From NCBI GenBank assembly GCA_020025875.1, contig JAHHRI010000040.1:1-11472 (forward strand): a stretch of 11,472 nt of DNA, written 5' to 3'. The position numbers were made by a program, and so were the translations under genes. Under the pieces are notes generated by a model. It searched no databases and was not told the origin of the DNA. It saw nothing but the letters and a program-made list of their open reading frames with translations. Origin of the DNA: Alphaproteobacteria bacterium (GTDB taxonomy: Bacteria; Pseudomonadota; Alphaproteobacteria; RF32; CAG-239). Positions 1 through 7,672 of this stretch are shown one piece after another. Positions within the stretch are counted from its first letter, which is position 1, and the number at the start of each line of letters is the position of its first letter.

Positions 1-1796
1 TGGGGATTGTTATCAATTCTCTTTATTCGGAAAAATATATTTTTTTAAGAGAGTTGATTTCAAACGCAAGCGATGCCTGCGACAAACTGAAATATCTTCA
101 GCTGACAAAGCCCGATGTTGCCAAAGGTAACGGAGAATTGAAAATTACGATTACCCCGAATGACAAAGAAAACACTCTTACCATTGCCGATAACGGTATC
201 GGTATGAATCGGGAAGATTTGATCAACCATTTGGGGACGATTGCCAAATCAGGCACGGCGGATTTTGTTGCCAATATGAAAGAAAACGGTTCGTCAACAG
301 ATTTGATCGGGCAGTTTGGTGTTGGCTTTTATTCTGCCTTTATGGTGGCGGAAAAAGTGGAGATTGTTACCAGAAAAGCCGGTGAGCAGCAAAGTTGGCG
401 CTGGTTGTCCGACGGTATGGACGGGTTTGAAATAAGTGAGGGCGAAAAGTCGGGGATCGGTACTGAAATTAAGCTGTTTTTAAAAGCTGATGATAAAAAT
501 TTTACGGACACCATTTATTTGCGTCACCTGATCCGCACCTATTCCGACCATATCAATTATCCGATTGTGCTCAATCTGGGAGAAGCCGGAGAAGAAACGG
601 TCAATTCGGCATCGGCATTGTGGACACGCAATAAGGCAGAAATTACCGATGAGCAATATAAAGATTTTTATCGGCATATTTCGCATAACTTTGACGATCC
701 GTGGTTGACACTGCATTTTAAGGCGGAAGGAAGCATCGAATATACGGGGCTTTTGTATATTCCTTCGACGCAGCCGTACGATCTGTTTCAGCCGGACAGA
801 AAGCAGGGACTGAAACTTTATGTGAATCGGGTGTTTGTTTCCGACAAGGTGGAAGAACTGATGCCTTCATACCTTCGTTTTGTTAAAGGTGTTGTCGATT
901 CTTCCGATTTGCCGCTCAATATCTCGCGCGAGATGCTGCAACAAAACGCTCTGGTCGCCAAAATCCGCAACGGAATTGTCGGCCGGTTGCTGAAAGAGCT
1001 GAAAAAGAAAAGCGAAAATTATGAAGATTATCTTAAGTTTTGGCAAGCTTTCGGGGTTGCTTTCAAAGAAGGCATTTACGAAGATTTGACCAACCGCGAG
1101 GAGGTGGCTTCGCTTTCGATGTTCCATTCGACGGCCGATGCGGAAAAAATGACAACGCTTGATCAGTATGTTTCCCGCATGAAAGAAGATCAGAAAGCCG
1201 TTTATTATATTACCGGCGACGATGTTAAGGTGTTGGCCAACAATCCGCAGCTGGAGGCTTTTCGGCAAAAAGGAATTGAAGTGCTGCTGCTGACCGATCC
1301 GATTGACGAATTTTGGACGCAGACGCTGGTCAATTACAAGGGCAAAGCAATTAAGCACGTTTCTCAGGCAGAAGCGGAACTTTCTTTTGAACGCAAAGAG
1401 CGGCGCGCAGATGCCGGCAGTTTGGAGAAATTAACGGTGTTGATGACAGAGTTGTTTAAAAACGAAGTCGGCAAAGTGACGGTTACGGAAAAGCTGACCA
1501 CCAGTCCCGTCAGCCTAACGGTGGAAAACGGACAGATGAGCATTCATTTGGAACGACTGATGCGTAACCATCAGCAGCAGACAACTTTTGCTTCAACTCG
1601 GATTTTGGAGATCAATCCGTATCATCCGCTGATTGTTAAGCTAAGCGAGGCGATGGAGAACGAAGCTTTGCGGTTGAAGGTGGAGGAAGTTTCAAAACTG
1701 CTGCTCGATCAAGCCAAAATAGCCGAAGGCGAACCGGTTTCCGATCCGTCGTTTTATGCCGCGAGAATCAGCGACTATATTTTGAAAAGTTTTTAA
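1..1796 (+). CDS. htpG: HtpG, bacterial Hsp90 chaperone (5' partial)
   Basis: ATP-dependent dimeric cytosolic chaperone of the Hsp90 family. The frame is open from base 3 to the left edge, reading GIVINSLYSEKYIFLRELIS, so the gene starts outside the window. Aligned by eye to E. coli HtpG, about 17 residues are missing and the full protein would be about 614 aa, close to the family's usual 620-635. The GHKL ATPase domain comes first: the catalytic Glu and Mg-binding Asn in FLRELISNASDACDKL, then DNGIGM, LGTIAKSGT and the glycine-rich lid segment IGQFGVGFYSAFMVA. The middle domain carries LPLNISREMLQQN with its conserved Arg. A C-terminal dimerisation domain follows, ending ISDYILKSF. The first internal start-like codon (TTG at 54) lies inside the ATP-binding motif and is not the true start. 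A terminator lies 15 bases after the stop, so the gene ends its own transcript. Identity is certain from the motifs. Confidence 0.98.
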   Translation, partial: GIVINSLYSEKYIFLRELISNASDACDKLKYLQLTKPDVAKGNGELKITITPNDKENTLTIADNGIGMNREDLINHLGTIAKSGTADFVANMKENGSSTDLIGQFGVGFYSAFMVAEKVEIVTRKAGEQQSWRWLSDGMDGFEISEGEKSGIGTEIKLFLKADDKNFTDTIYLRHLIRTYSDHINYPIVLNLGEAGEETVNSASALWTRNKAEITDEQYKDFYRHISHNFDDPWLTLHFKAEGSIEYTGLLYIPSTQPYDLFQPDRKQGLKLYVNRVFVSDKVEELMPSYLRFVKGVVDSSDLPLNISREMLQQNALVAKIRNGIVGRLLKELKKKSENYEDYLKFWQAFGVAFKEGIYEDLTNREEVASLSMFHSTADAEKMTTLDQYVSRMKEDQKAVYYITGDDVKVLANNPQLEAFRQKGIEVLLLTDPIDEFWTQTLVNYKGKAIKHVSQAEAELSFERKERRADAGSLEKLTVLMTELFKNEVGKVTVTEKLTTSPVSLTVENGQMSIHLERLMRNHQQQTTFASTRILEINPYHPLIVKLSEAMENEALRLKVEEVSKLLLDQAKIAEGEPVSDPSFYAARISDYILKSF

Positions 1797-1811
1797 TTGT
1801 CGGGCAGACTG

Positions 1812-1841
1812 AAAAAAAGGACGCTTTCGGGCGTCCTTTTT
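1812..1841 (+). terminator. Intrinsic terminator of htpG
   Basis: The inverted repeat AAAAGGACGC / GCGTCCTTTT encloses a short TTTCGG loop and is followed by a T run. It begins 15 bases after the htpG stop. The upstream arm starts with seven A's, so the structure could also work in reverse, but no minus-strand gene reads into it. Confidence 0.93.
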
Positions 1842-1913
1842 GCGTATCGTCCAACTGTTTCCGCTGGGATCGGAAAACAAAAAATACGGGCGAAATCTGT
1901 TGATGAAGCGTCT

Positions 1914-1941
1914 TTGACGGTGATATTTTGTTTGCCATAAT
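1914..1941 (+). promoter_or_regulatory. Probable sigma70-type promoter of the mreC operon
   Basis: TTGACG (1914-1919) and CATAAT (1936-1941) are 16 bases apart, each one mismatch from the consensus hexamer. The predicted transcript start is near 1948, giving a leader of about 50 bases before mreC. It lies downstream of the htpG terminator and is the best hexamer pair I see in the spacer. This is inference from sequence match only. Confidence 0.6.
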
Positions 1942-1997
1942 TTTTTTTATATGTTAGTTACTTAAGGAGATTTTTAAGCTTTTTTCAGGATGGAATT

Positions 1998-2870
1998 TTG
2001 GTAAAAAGAGAGCGGGACACTTTTTTGCATATTAACCAGCTACGCGGGACACTTAAAAAATTCGCAATTGTTTTTGCGTTTGTCTGCGCTTTTGTTTTTA
2101 TGTTGCTCAATAAAAGCGAAAATACCTTGATTGAAAAAACGTCGGGTACCGCCGGTGAAGTTGTTTCCTCCGTGATCGACGTGCTGGTGATGCCGGCAAC
2201 CGTTTTGGTCAAAAGTTACGAATATTTACGCAGTTTGCGAAAAATAGATATGGAAAACCAAGCGCTGAGAGAAGAAAACCGCCGGCTGACGATTGCTAAT
2301 GCCGAACGGCGTGCGCTGGCGGTGGAAAATGCGCTGTTGGCTCAGCTGCTGAACTATACGCCGCCGCCCAAAGCCTCTTTTGTGACTGCTAAAGTGGTGG
2401 CGGAAGAAGGCAGCGCCTTTGCTCATGCCGTTACGGTCTATACCGCCGGTAATGAGAGTGTGCGCAAAGGGCAGGTTGTTATCGGCAACAAAGGGGTGAT
2501 CGGGCGGGTAGAAAAAACCGGCGACAACTATGCCAAAATTTTTCTTGTCAACGATATTAACTCAAAAATTCCCGTCATGACAGAAAAAAGCCGTGTTCGC
2601 GGCGTATTGTCGGGGGAAAACAGTTTGCTGCCGAAAATGATTTTTATTCCGCTTGATGCCGGAGTCAGTATCGGGGATCGGGTTATTACTTCAGGCATTG
2701 GCGGCGTGTTTCCTTCCGGCTTGCCGGTAGGAAAAGTTGTTTCCGTCGATCGTGAAGGGGTTAAGGTTAAGCCTTTTGATAACCTGAACAATCTGGAATA
2801 TGTGCAGATCGTAGACTATAAGTTGCCGGATCCGGCTTCGTTTTTTTCTGCGCGGGAAGGTGCGCAATGA
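1998..2870 (+). CDS. mreC: MreC, rod-shape-determining protein
   Basis: Bitopic inner-membrane scaffold of the elongasome, linking MreD, PBP2 and RodA on the periplasmic side. The 290-aa protein has a short basic N-terminus, one membrane segment at about residues 22-38 (FAIVFAFVCAFVFMLLN), and a Glu/Arg/Leu-rich coiled coil at about 75-117. A beta-rich C-terminal part from about 125 to 280 includes the pattern VITSGIGGVFPSGLPVGKV that is typical of MreC. The start is TTG at 1998, preceded by AGGA seven bases upstream. The ATG at 1990 is out of frame and stops after four codons, and no other start lies in frame before the membrane segment. The stop overlaps the start of mreD as ATGA, implying translational coupling. 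Two copies of an 11-bp direct repeat fall in codons 5-19. mreB, normally just upstream, is absent here; htpG takes its place. Confidence 0.95.
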   Translation: MVKRERDTFLHINQLRGTLKKFAIVFAFVCAFVFMLLNKSENTLIEKTSGTAGEVVSSVIDVLVMPATVLVKSYEYLRSLRKIDMENQALREENRRLTIANAERRALAVENALLAQLLNYTPPPKASFVTAKVVAEEGSAFAHAVTVYTAGNESVRKGQVVIGNKGVIGRVEKTGDNYAKIFLVNDINSKIPVMTEKSRVRGVLSGENSLLPKMIFIPLDAGVSIGDRVITSGIGGVFPSGLPVGKVVSVDREGVKVKPFDNLNNLEYVQIVDYKLPDPASFFSAREGAQ

Positions 2871-3385
2871 AAGAGGATTGGCGGGAAATGGCAGGCAGTT
2901 GGTTTTATCGCGGAATGCCTCTGTTGGCGTCAACCGTTTTGATGTTATTTTCTTTTTTGCCGCTCAACTCGGAAATTGCCGGAAATGCACAGCCGGCAGT
3001 CGGCTTGATGTGTGCTTATTTTTGGTTGGTCTATCGACCGGATCTGTTTAATTTGCCGGTGGTGTTTGTTTACGGCATGATTGCCGATGCTGCGTCGGCG
3101 GCACCGTTTGGCGCGGGGTTGGTATCGATGTTGGTGATGTATTTGTCGGTAACCAACCTGATCAAATATCTGAACGGACGGATTTTTGTTGTTTTGTGGG
3201 TTGGTATTGCCGCTTTGCTGCCGATTTGTTTGCTGGTTAAATGGCTGCTGCTTTCTTTTTATTATGAACGAGCCTTGCCGCTCTCGCTGTTGTTTTTTTC
3301 CTATTTGACAAGTTTGGCTTGCTATCCGTTGGTAGGCGGTATCAATGCTTGGGTGCTGAACCGTTTTTTGCAGGATGACAAATAG
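2867..3385 (+). CDS. mreD: MreD, rod-shape-determining membrane protein
   Basis: Polytopic inner-membrane partner of MreC in the elongation machinery. The 172-aa protein is the usual length for the family and almost wholly hydrophobic. I see about five membrane segments, starting at about residues 17-33 and ending near 140-160. The sequence AVGLMCAYFWLVYRPDLFNLP followed by a GMIADAASAAPFGAGL-like stretch matches the MreD core, where most members have an RPD or YRP motif and a DxxxxxPxGxxxL pattern. The start ATG overlaps the mreC stop (ATGA) and the stop TAG abuts the ATG of mrdA without any gap, so all three are probably translated as a coupled set. Family membership rests on this pattern and on position between mreC and mrdA. 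Confidence 0.93.
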   Translation: MKEDWREMAGSWFYRGMPLLASTVLMLFSFLPLNSEIAGNAQPAVGLMCAYFWLVYRPDLFNLPVVFVYGMIADAASAAPFGAGLVSMLVMYLSVTNLIKYLNGRIFVVLWVGIAALLPICLLVKWLLLSFYYERALPLSLLFFSYLTSLACYPLVGGINAWVLNRFLQDDK

Positions 3386-5209
3386 ATGAACCGCGACAAC
3401 GACAAAGGCAAAATTTTGATCGGACGGACGCTGATATGGGGCGGGGTTCAGTTTCTTATGCTGCTGCTGATTATCGTCCGACTTTTTTATTTGCAGGTTT
3501 ATCAGGCTGACAAATTCAGTACCATGGCGGATGATAACCGAATTTCAACTCGACTGCTGATCCCTCCGCGAGGAGAAATTGTTGATCGCAATGGCAAAAT
3601 ACTGGCAGGCAACCGACAAAATTTTCAAGCCATGATTGTTGCCGAACAGACAGCCAGCATTGAAGATACGTTGGCAAAAGTGAAAAAAATATTGCCGATT
3701 TCAGAAGATGAAGAAGAGCGAATTCGTGAAGATCTGAAAAAATATCGCCGTTTTGTGCCAATCAAAGTTAAAGACAGATTGAACTGGGAAGAAACCAGCC
3801 GGATTTTGCTGGCAGCGTCGGATATTCCGGGAATTGTCATTGATGACGGTCTCAGCCGCTATTATCCGTATGGCGAACGGACGGCTCATTTGCTCGGTTA
3901 TGTGGCTTCTGTTTCGGAAAAAGATTTGAAAAGAGATAACGATCCGCTGCTTGAGGTTCCCGGTTTTAAAATCGGCAAAGACGGAATTGAAAAGCAATTT
4001 GAAAAAGAGTTGCGGGGTATCGGCGGTAATCTGAAATTGGAAGTCAACGCGCTTGGGCGGGTGATGAAAGAAATAGAGCGGGTGGACGGTGTTCCCGGAG
4101 AAAGGCTGCAACTGACAATAGATGCCAGACTTCAGGAAAAAGCTTATGAATTGTATGGCGGAGAAAGTGGAGCCGCCGTGCTGATTGACGTGGAAAGCGG
4201 AGAAGTGTTGGCTTTTGTATCGACCCCTTCGTACAATTCCAACGACTTTGTCAACGGTGTCAGTTCCAAAATATACGATGCTTTGCTGGCAAACGAAAGA
4301 AGCCCGCTTTTAAATAAAGCGGTTGCCGGTCTGTATTCGCCGGGGTCTACCTTTAAAATGGTGGTGGCTTTGGCGGCATTGGAGGACGGTATCATTACCA
4401 AAGACAGCAAAGTGCATTGTTCCGGCCGTATGCAGCTCGGCAATCATTTTTTTCACTGTTGGAAAAAATATGGGCACGGACCGTTGAACGTGGTGGAGGC
4501 TTTGCAGCATTCTTGCGATATTTTCTTTTACGATATTGCTCAACGCTTGGGAATTGAAAAAATTGCCGCCATGTCGCGCCGTTTTGGATTGGGGCTGCCG
4601 ACGGGAATTGAACTCGGCGGCGAAAAAAGCGGGCTTATACCCGATAAAAAGTGGCGAATGGAGCGTTTTGGCGAAGCTTGGCAGACCGGCGAAACGTTGA
4701 TTGCCGGTATCGGACAAGGCTATATTATGACAACCCCCTTGCAGCTGGCGGTGATGACAGCCAGAATTGCCAACGGCGGTTTGGAAATTAAGCCGACCTT
4801 TATTAAATCTGATGAAAAAAGCCGGAAAAAAGTTCGGAATATGCGCTTGAGCAAAAAACATATCGAATGGGTTAAAGAAGGTATGTGCGCGGTTGTCAAT
4901 CGCTCTGGAGGAACGGCTTTTGCCTCGCGCTTTAACTTTGACGGGCAGGAAATGTGCGGCAAAACAGGTACCACTCAGGTGCGCCGAATTACCATGAAAG
5001 AACGCCAAAGCGGCATTGTTAAACAAGACGATCTGCCGTGGAAATATCGAAACCATGCGCTGTTTGTCGGTTATGCTCCGCACAACAAGCCAAAATATGC
5101 CGTTTCGGTGTTGGTGGAACATGGCGGCGGCGGTTCTTCGGCAGCAGCGCCGATCGGCGCCAAGCTTTTGTATGAGGCCTTAAAAATTAACAAGGAGGAT
5201 GGCAAGTAA
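3386..5209 (+). CDS. mrdA: Penicillin-binding protein 2, elongasome transpeptidase
   Basis: Class B PBP that cross-links peptidoglycan during side-wall growth, paired with RodA. The 607-aa protein has a single N-terminal membrane anchor at about residues 14-36, then the dimerisation/pedestal motif PPRGEIVDRNGKILA at about 60-74. The periplasmic transpeptidase domain carries all three catalytic motifs: STFK with nucleophile Ser321 in SPGSTFKMV, SCD at 376-378, and KTGT at 526-529 in MCGKTGTTQ. The segment GIGQGYIMTTPLQLAVM is typical of PBP2. Length and spacing match E. coli PBP2 (633 aa, nucleophile Ser330). The mrdA start directly follows the mreD stop; its own stop overlaps the rodA start as TAATG. 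FtsI, the division paralogue, is unlikely because of the neighbours mreC, mreD and rodA. Confidence 0.97.
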   Translation: MNRDNDKGKILIGRTLIWGGVQFLMLLLIIVRLFYLQVYQADKFSTMADDNRISTRLLIPPRGEIVDRNGKILAGNRQNFQAMIVAEQTASIEDTLAKVKKILPISEDEEERIREDLKKYRRFVPIKVKDRLNWEETSRILLAASDIPGIVIDDGLSRYYPYGERTAHLLGYVASVSEKDLKRDNDPLLEVPGFKIGKDGIEKQFEKELRGIGGNLKLEVNALGRVMKEIERVDGVPGERLQLTIDARLQEKAYELYGGESGAAVLIDVESGEVLAFVSTPSYNSNDFVNGVSSKIYDALLANERSPLLNKAVAGLYSPGSTFKMVVALAALEDGIITKDSKVHCSGRMQLGNHFFHCWKKYGHGPLNVVEALQHSCDIFFYDIAQRLGIEKIAAMSRRFGLGLPTGIELGGEKSGLIPDKKWRMERFGEAWQTGETLIAGIGQGYIMTTPLQLAVMTARIANGGLEIKPTFIKSDEKSRKKVRNMRLSKKHIEWVKEGMCAVVNRSGGTAFASRFNFDGQEMCGKTGTTQVRRITMKERQSGIVKQDDLPWKYRNHALFVGYAPHNKPKYAVSVLVEHGGGGSSAAAPIGAKLLYEALKINKEDGK

Positions 5210-6348
5210 TGTATAAATCCTATAAGTTGGGACTGCATAACCCTAACCTTACCTTTAGGGAAAAGCTTCGCTATCTGAACATGACCTATTTTGTGCTGAT
5301 TTCGCTGTTGGCGGCAATCGGTATTATGATGCTCTATTCGGCAGCCAACGGCAGCTGGGACGGCTGGGCAGTTAACCATGCGTTGCGTTTTGTGTTGGGT
5401 TTTGGGGTGATGTTTGTTGCATCTATGGTCGATATTAAGCTGTTTTTGCGTTATGCTTATCCGTTTTACTTTGCCACTTTGATTTTGCTGATTGTGGTTG
5501 AAGTGGCAGGTTATACCGGCATGGGGGCAACCCGCTGGATTGATTTGAAATTTATCAAGCTGCAACCATCCGAATTAATGAAAATTGCATTGGTGATGGC
5601 GTTGGCAAAATATTTTCATGCCACAACGCTCCAGAGTATTGAAACCGTTCGCGGTATTGTAACGCCGTTGTTGATGGCTTTGGTGCCGGCGGTGCTGATT
5701 ATGGCACAGCCCGACCTCGGTACGGCAATGATGCTTTTATTTACCACCGGCGTTATTTTATTTGCTGTCGGCGTGCAGGTATGGAAGTTTGTGGCATTGG
5801 GAGGCATGGTGGCAATTCTGATGCCCATAGGGTGGCATTTTCTCCACGATTATCAAAAACGGCGGGTGCTGACTTTTCTTGATCCGGAGCGTGATCCTTT
5901 GGGAGCGGGGTATCATATTATGCAATCTAAAATCGCGCTTGGCTCCGGCGGTGTTTTCGGTAAAGGCTTTTTGAAAGGAACACAAAGTCATCTTAATTTT
6001 TTGCCCGAAAAACATACAGATTTTATTTTTACCATGTTGTCGGAAGAATTTGGATTGATCGGCGGCGTAGTCATTATTCTGATTAATATGATTATTCTTG
6101 CCTATAGCTATGCTTTTGCTCTGCGAACCACCAGTTATTTCGGAAAATTGCTGATTGTCGGGCTGGCAACCAACTATTTTCTTTATGTGTTTATCAATAT
6201 TGCGATGGTGTTGGGATTGCTGCCGGTGGTAGGGGTGCCGCTGCCGTTGATTTCTTACGGCGGAACCGTCATTTTGTCGGTTTGTGCCAGTTTTGGCGTG
6301 ATTATGGCTGTTTATATTAATAAAGATACAAATCTGGGAAAAGAGTAA
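5209..6348 (+). CDS. rodA: RodA, SEDS-family peptidoglycan glycosyltransferase
   Basis: Polytopic inner-membrane polymerase that builds glycan strands from lipid II during elongation, working with PBP2. The 379-aa protein has about ten hydrophobic segments, the first at about residues 25-44. SEDS signatures are clear: GATRWIDLKFIKLQPSELMKI, AQPDLGTAMM, LDPERDPLGAGYHIMQSKIA, then LPEKHTDFIF, whose Asp271 corresponds to the essential catalytic Asp (D262 in E. coli RodA), and finally VPLPLISYGGT. The start overlaps the mrdA stop (TAATG) and is served by a near-perfect Shine-Dalgarno, AAGGAGG at 5192-5198, ten bases upstream and inside the mrdA coding end. It is the last gene of the operon and faces the minus-strand lipoprotein gene 58 bases away. 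FtsW is excluded by the operon context. Confidence 0.97.
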   Translation: MYKSYKLGLHNPNLTFREKLRYLNMTYFVLISLLAAIGIMMLYSAANGSWDGWAVNHALRFVLGFGVMFVASMVDIKLFLRYAYPFYFATLILLIVVEVAGYTGMGATRWIDLKFIKLQPSELMKIALVMALAKYFHATTLQSIETVRGIVTPLLMALVPAVLIMAQPDLGTAMMLLFTTGVILFAVGVQVWKFVALGGMVAILMPIGWHFLHDYQKRRVLTFLDPERDPLGAGYHIMQSKIALGSGGVFGKGFLKGTQSHLNFLPEKHTDFIFTMLSEEFGLIGGVVIILINMIILAYSYAFALRTTSYFGKLLIVGLATNYFLYVFINIAMVLGLLPVVGVPLPLISYGGTVILSVCASFGVIMAVYINKDTNLGKE

Positions 6349-6406
6349 GCACAAATTCCATACAATTTTTTGCCGGCAGTTAGATGTTTTTTGAGCAAAT
6401 AAACAA
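6349..6406. other. Convergent spacer, rodA / lipoprotein
   Basis: These 58 bases separate the rodA stop from the stop of the facing gene. They contain T runs and an 8-bp palindrome TGCCGGCA (6371-6378), but I find no stem-loop followed by a T run on either strand. How the two convergent transcripts end is therefore not visible. Confidence 0.6.
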
Positions 6407-7450
6407 CTAGCGAACAAAAATCCAAACTTCCGCGCCATCGGTTTTATCATCGGTTTTGGCGCTCAGATTAATATTGTCGGAGTTAACTCCCATGGCGGTG
6501 ATTTCTTTAAATATTTTATGGGCTTGCCGTTGCGCTTTGTTTACCGATGAAGCGTCTGATACGGCCAGAACTTCAAAAAATGTATTGCTTTTCCTTTTAA
6601 CGGCAGATTTTACGGCCGTACTCAAGCCTTCTTTGTAGCTAAAGTTATCATTTTTGAATTTGGCGACAAACAGAGGTTTGTTGCTGGTTATCGTTGCCGT
6701 TTGCAGGGCATTGTTTTTGCCAAAGAGAGCCGGACGGGGGGTTGGCACAGGCGCGTCATTGCTAAAACGACCGACACGGATTGCCGCGCTCAGGCGAGCT
6801 AACTGCTTTTGCGCAGAAATGAGATATTGCTGCCGGTGTGCCGAATCGCCATTGATTTCATCGCCGGTGCGGTTGACGGTTAAAAGCAGCTGTTCGGCTT
6901 TATTCAAAAGATTGCGCAGCCGGCGGTGGTCTTTGTCATCGGCGCCGGAGAGGTTAAATGCGGCGCGAATCGAGTCAACGAGGTATGTGGCAGAATCGGC
7001 ATCGTTAGCCGCTTTAATCGACAGACTATTCAAGGCATTGGTGTTTACAGATATGGTTTGTACATTGTTTTGCGCCTGTCGCAGCCTATTGCGGAGGTTG
7101 GTGTCGTTTGGTGTGGTGCCGATTTGCAGCTTGCTTTCAATTGAGCCGACGGTGTTGTTGTATTGGGTTGTATTGGTGCTGATGATTTGCTGAATTTGCG
7201 CCAATTCTTCACGATTGTTTTGGTGAGAAACTTTGATTTGTTCCAGTTCTTGGCCGAAAGCAATCGTTTTCTGCCCGACAAAAGTGCCGGTATGGGCGCC
7301 TTGGGCATCTTTGTATGAATCGTTGCGGATGACCGTTTTGCCGTTTTCTGATGAATGTTCGCCAATCAACGAGGGAAAATCTAATTTTGCACAGGCGGAA
7401 GTAAGCACAACCGTTGATGCGACCAATAATTTCATTGCAATGTTTTTCAT
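6407..7450 (-). CDS. Probable lipoprotein with coiled coil and OmpA-like C-terminus
   Basis: I do not recognise this 347-aa protein by name. The ATG at 7450 is chosen because AAGGTGG lies eight bases upstream; a GTG at 7462 in the same frame has no such site. The N-terminus MKNIAMKLLVASTVVLTSAC looks like a signal peptide ending in a lipobox with Cys20, though Thr at -3 is unusual. Residues about 60-105 are rich in Gln, Glu and Asn and look coiled-coil or helical. A further helical stretch runs to about 225. A Pro-rich break (VPTPRPALF) then leads to a C-terminal region of about 110 aa. There the order beta strand (PLFVAKFKND), helix, strand (FFEVLAVSD), helix (AQRQAHKIFKEITAMGV), strand and terminal AEVWIFVR resembles an OmpA-type peptidoglycan-binding domain, but the usual Asp/Arg ligand residues are not obvious. 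Envelope location is inferred; function is unknown. Confidence 0.85.
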   Translation of the reverse strand: MKNIAMKLLVASTVVLTSACAKLDFPSLIGEHSSENGKTVIRNDSYKDAQGAHTGTFVGQKTIAFGQELEQIKVSHQNNREELAQIQQIISTNTTQYNNTVGSIESKLQIGTTPNDTNLRNRLRQAQNNVQTISVNTNALNSLSIKAANDADSATYLVDSIRAAFNLSGADDKDHRRLRNLLNKAEQLLLTVNRTGDEINGDSAHRQQYLISAQKQLARLSAAIRVGRFSNDAPVPTPRPALFGKNNALQTATITSNKPLFVAKFKNDNFSYKEGLSTAVKSAVKRKSNTFFEVLAVSDASSVNKAQRQAHKIFKEITAMGVNSDNINLSAKTDDKTDGAEVWIFVR

Positions 7451-7517
7451 ATCATCCGCCACCTTGTCAATATATGATTCAAATCTGTAACTTAATGTTT
7501 TTTTTACACTTTCTACG

Positions 7518-7551
7518 TTTGTTGTAAAGATAAATTTGTCAGCAACAAATT
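7518..7551. repeat. Overlapping inverted repeats in divergent spacer
   Basis: AATTTGT (7533-7539) and ACAAATT (7545-7551) form a perfect 7-bp inverted repeat around a 5-base centre. TTTGTTG (7518-7524) is also perfectly complementary to CAACAAA (7543-7549), which overlaps the right arm, so the two pairings exclude each other. It sits 68-101 bases upstream of the lipoprotein start. It may be an operator or an alternative leader structure; AT richness makes chance a real possibility. Confidence 0.45.
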
Positions 7552-7575
7552 AGTGTTGTTAGATTGAGAGCGATA

Positions 7576-7595
7576 TTTAACAGAATTTAACAGAA
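7576..7595 (+). repeat. Tandem 10-bp repeat
   Basis: TTTAACAGAA occurs twice head to tail in the AT-rich spacer between the lipoprotein gene and the tRNA, upstream of the tRNA promoter. The 10-bp period is close to one helical turn. It could be a protein-binding site or a simple-sequence accident. Confidence 0.5.
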
Positions 7596-7620
7596 AAAAT
7601 TAAATTTATTTAAATTTTGC

Positions 7621-7649
7621 TTGCAAAAAAAAACAAAAAGCTGTATTAA
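7621..7649 (+). promoter_or_regulatory. Probable promoter of tRNA-Arg
   Basis: TTGCAA (7621-7626) and TATTAA (7644-7649) are separated by exactly 17 bases. The predicted start near 7656 would leave a 5' leader of about 17 bases on the tRNA precursor, which RNase P would remove. The surrounding sequence is strongly AT-rich. Confidence 0.6.
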
Positions 7650-7672
7650 AGCTTTTGTGAAATGAAAAAGAT

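Noticed and set aside
4310..5122. Long minus-strand open frame of 270 codons inside mrdA
   Set aside because: It lies wholly antisense to the PBP2 transpeptidase domain, whose catalytic motifs are intact; its own translation shows no domain and no ribosome site.
5758..6450. Minus-strand open frame of 230 codons opposite rodA
   Set aside because: Antisense to conserved RodA motifs; the peptide is His/Gln-rich without recognisable structure and overlaps the lipoprotein stop region.
6654..7193. Plus-strand open frame of 179 codons opposite the lipoprotein gene
   Set aside because: Arg/Leu/Cys-rich composition typical of an antisense shadow; the minus-strand frame has a ribosome site, signal peptide and ordered domains.
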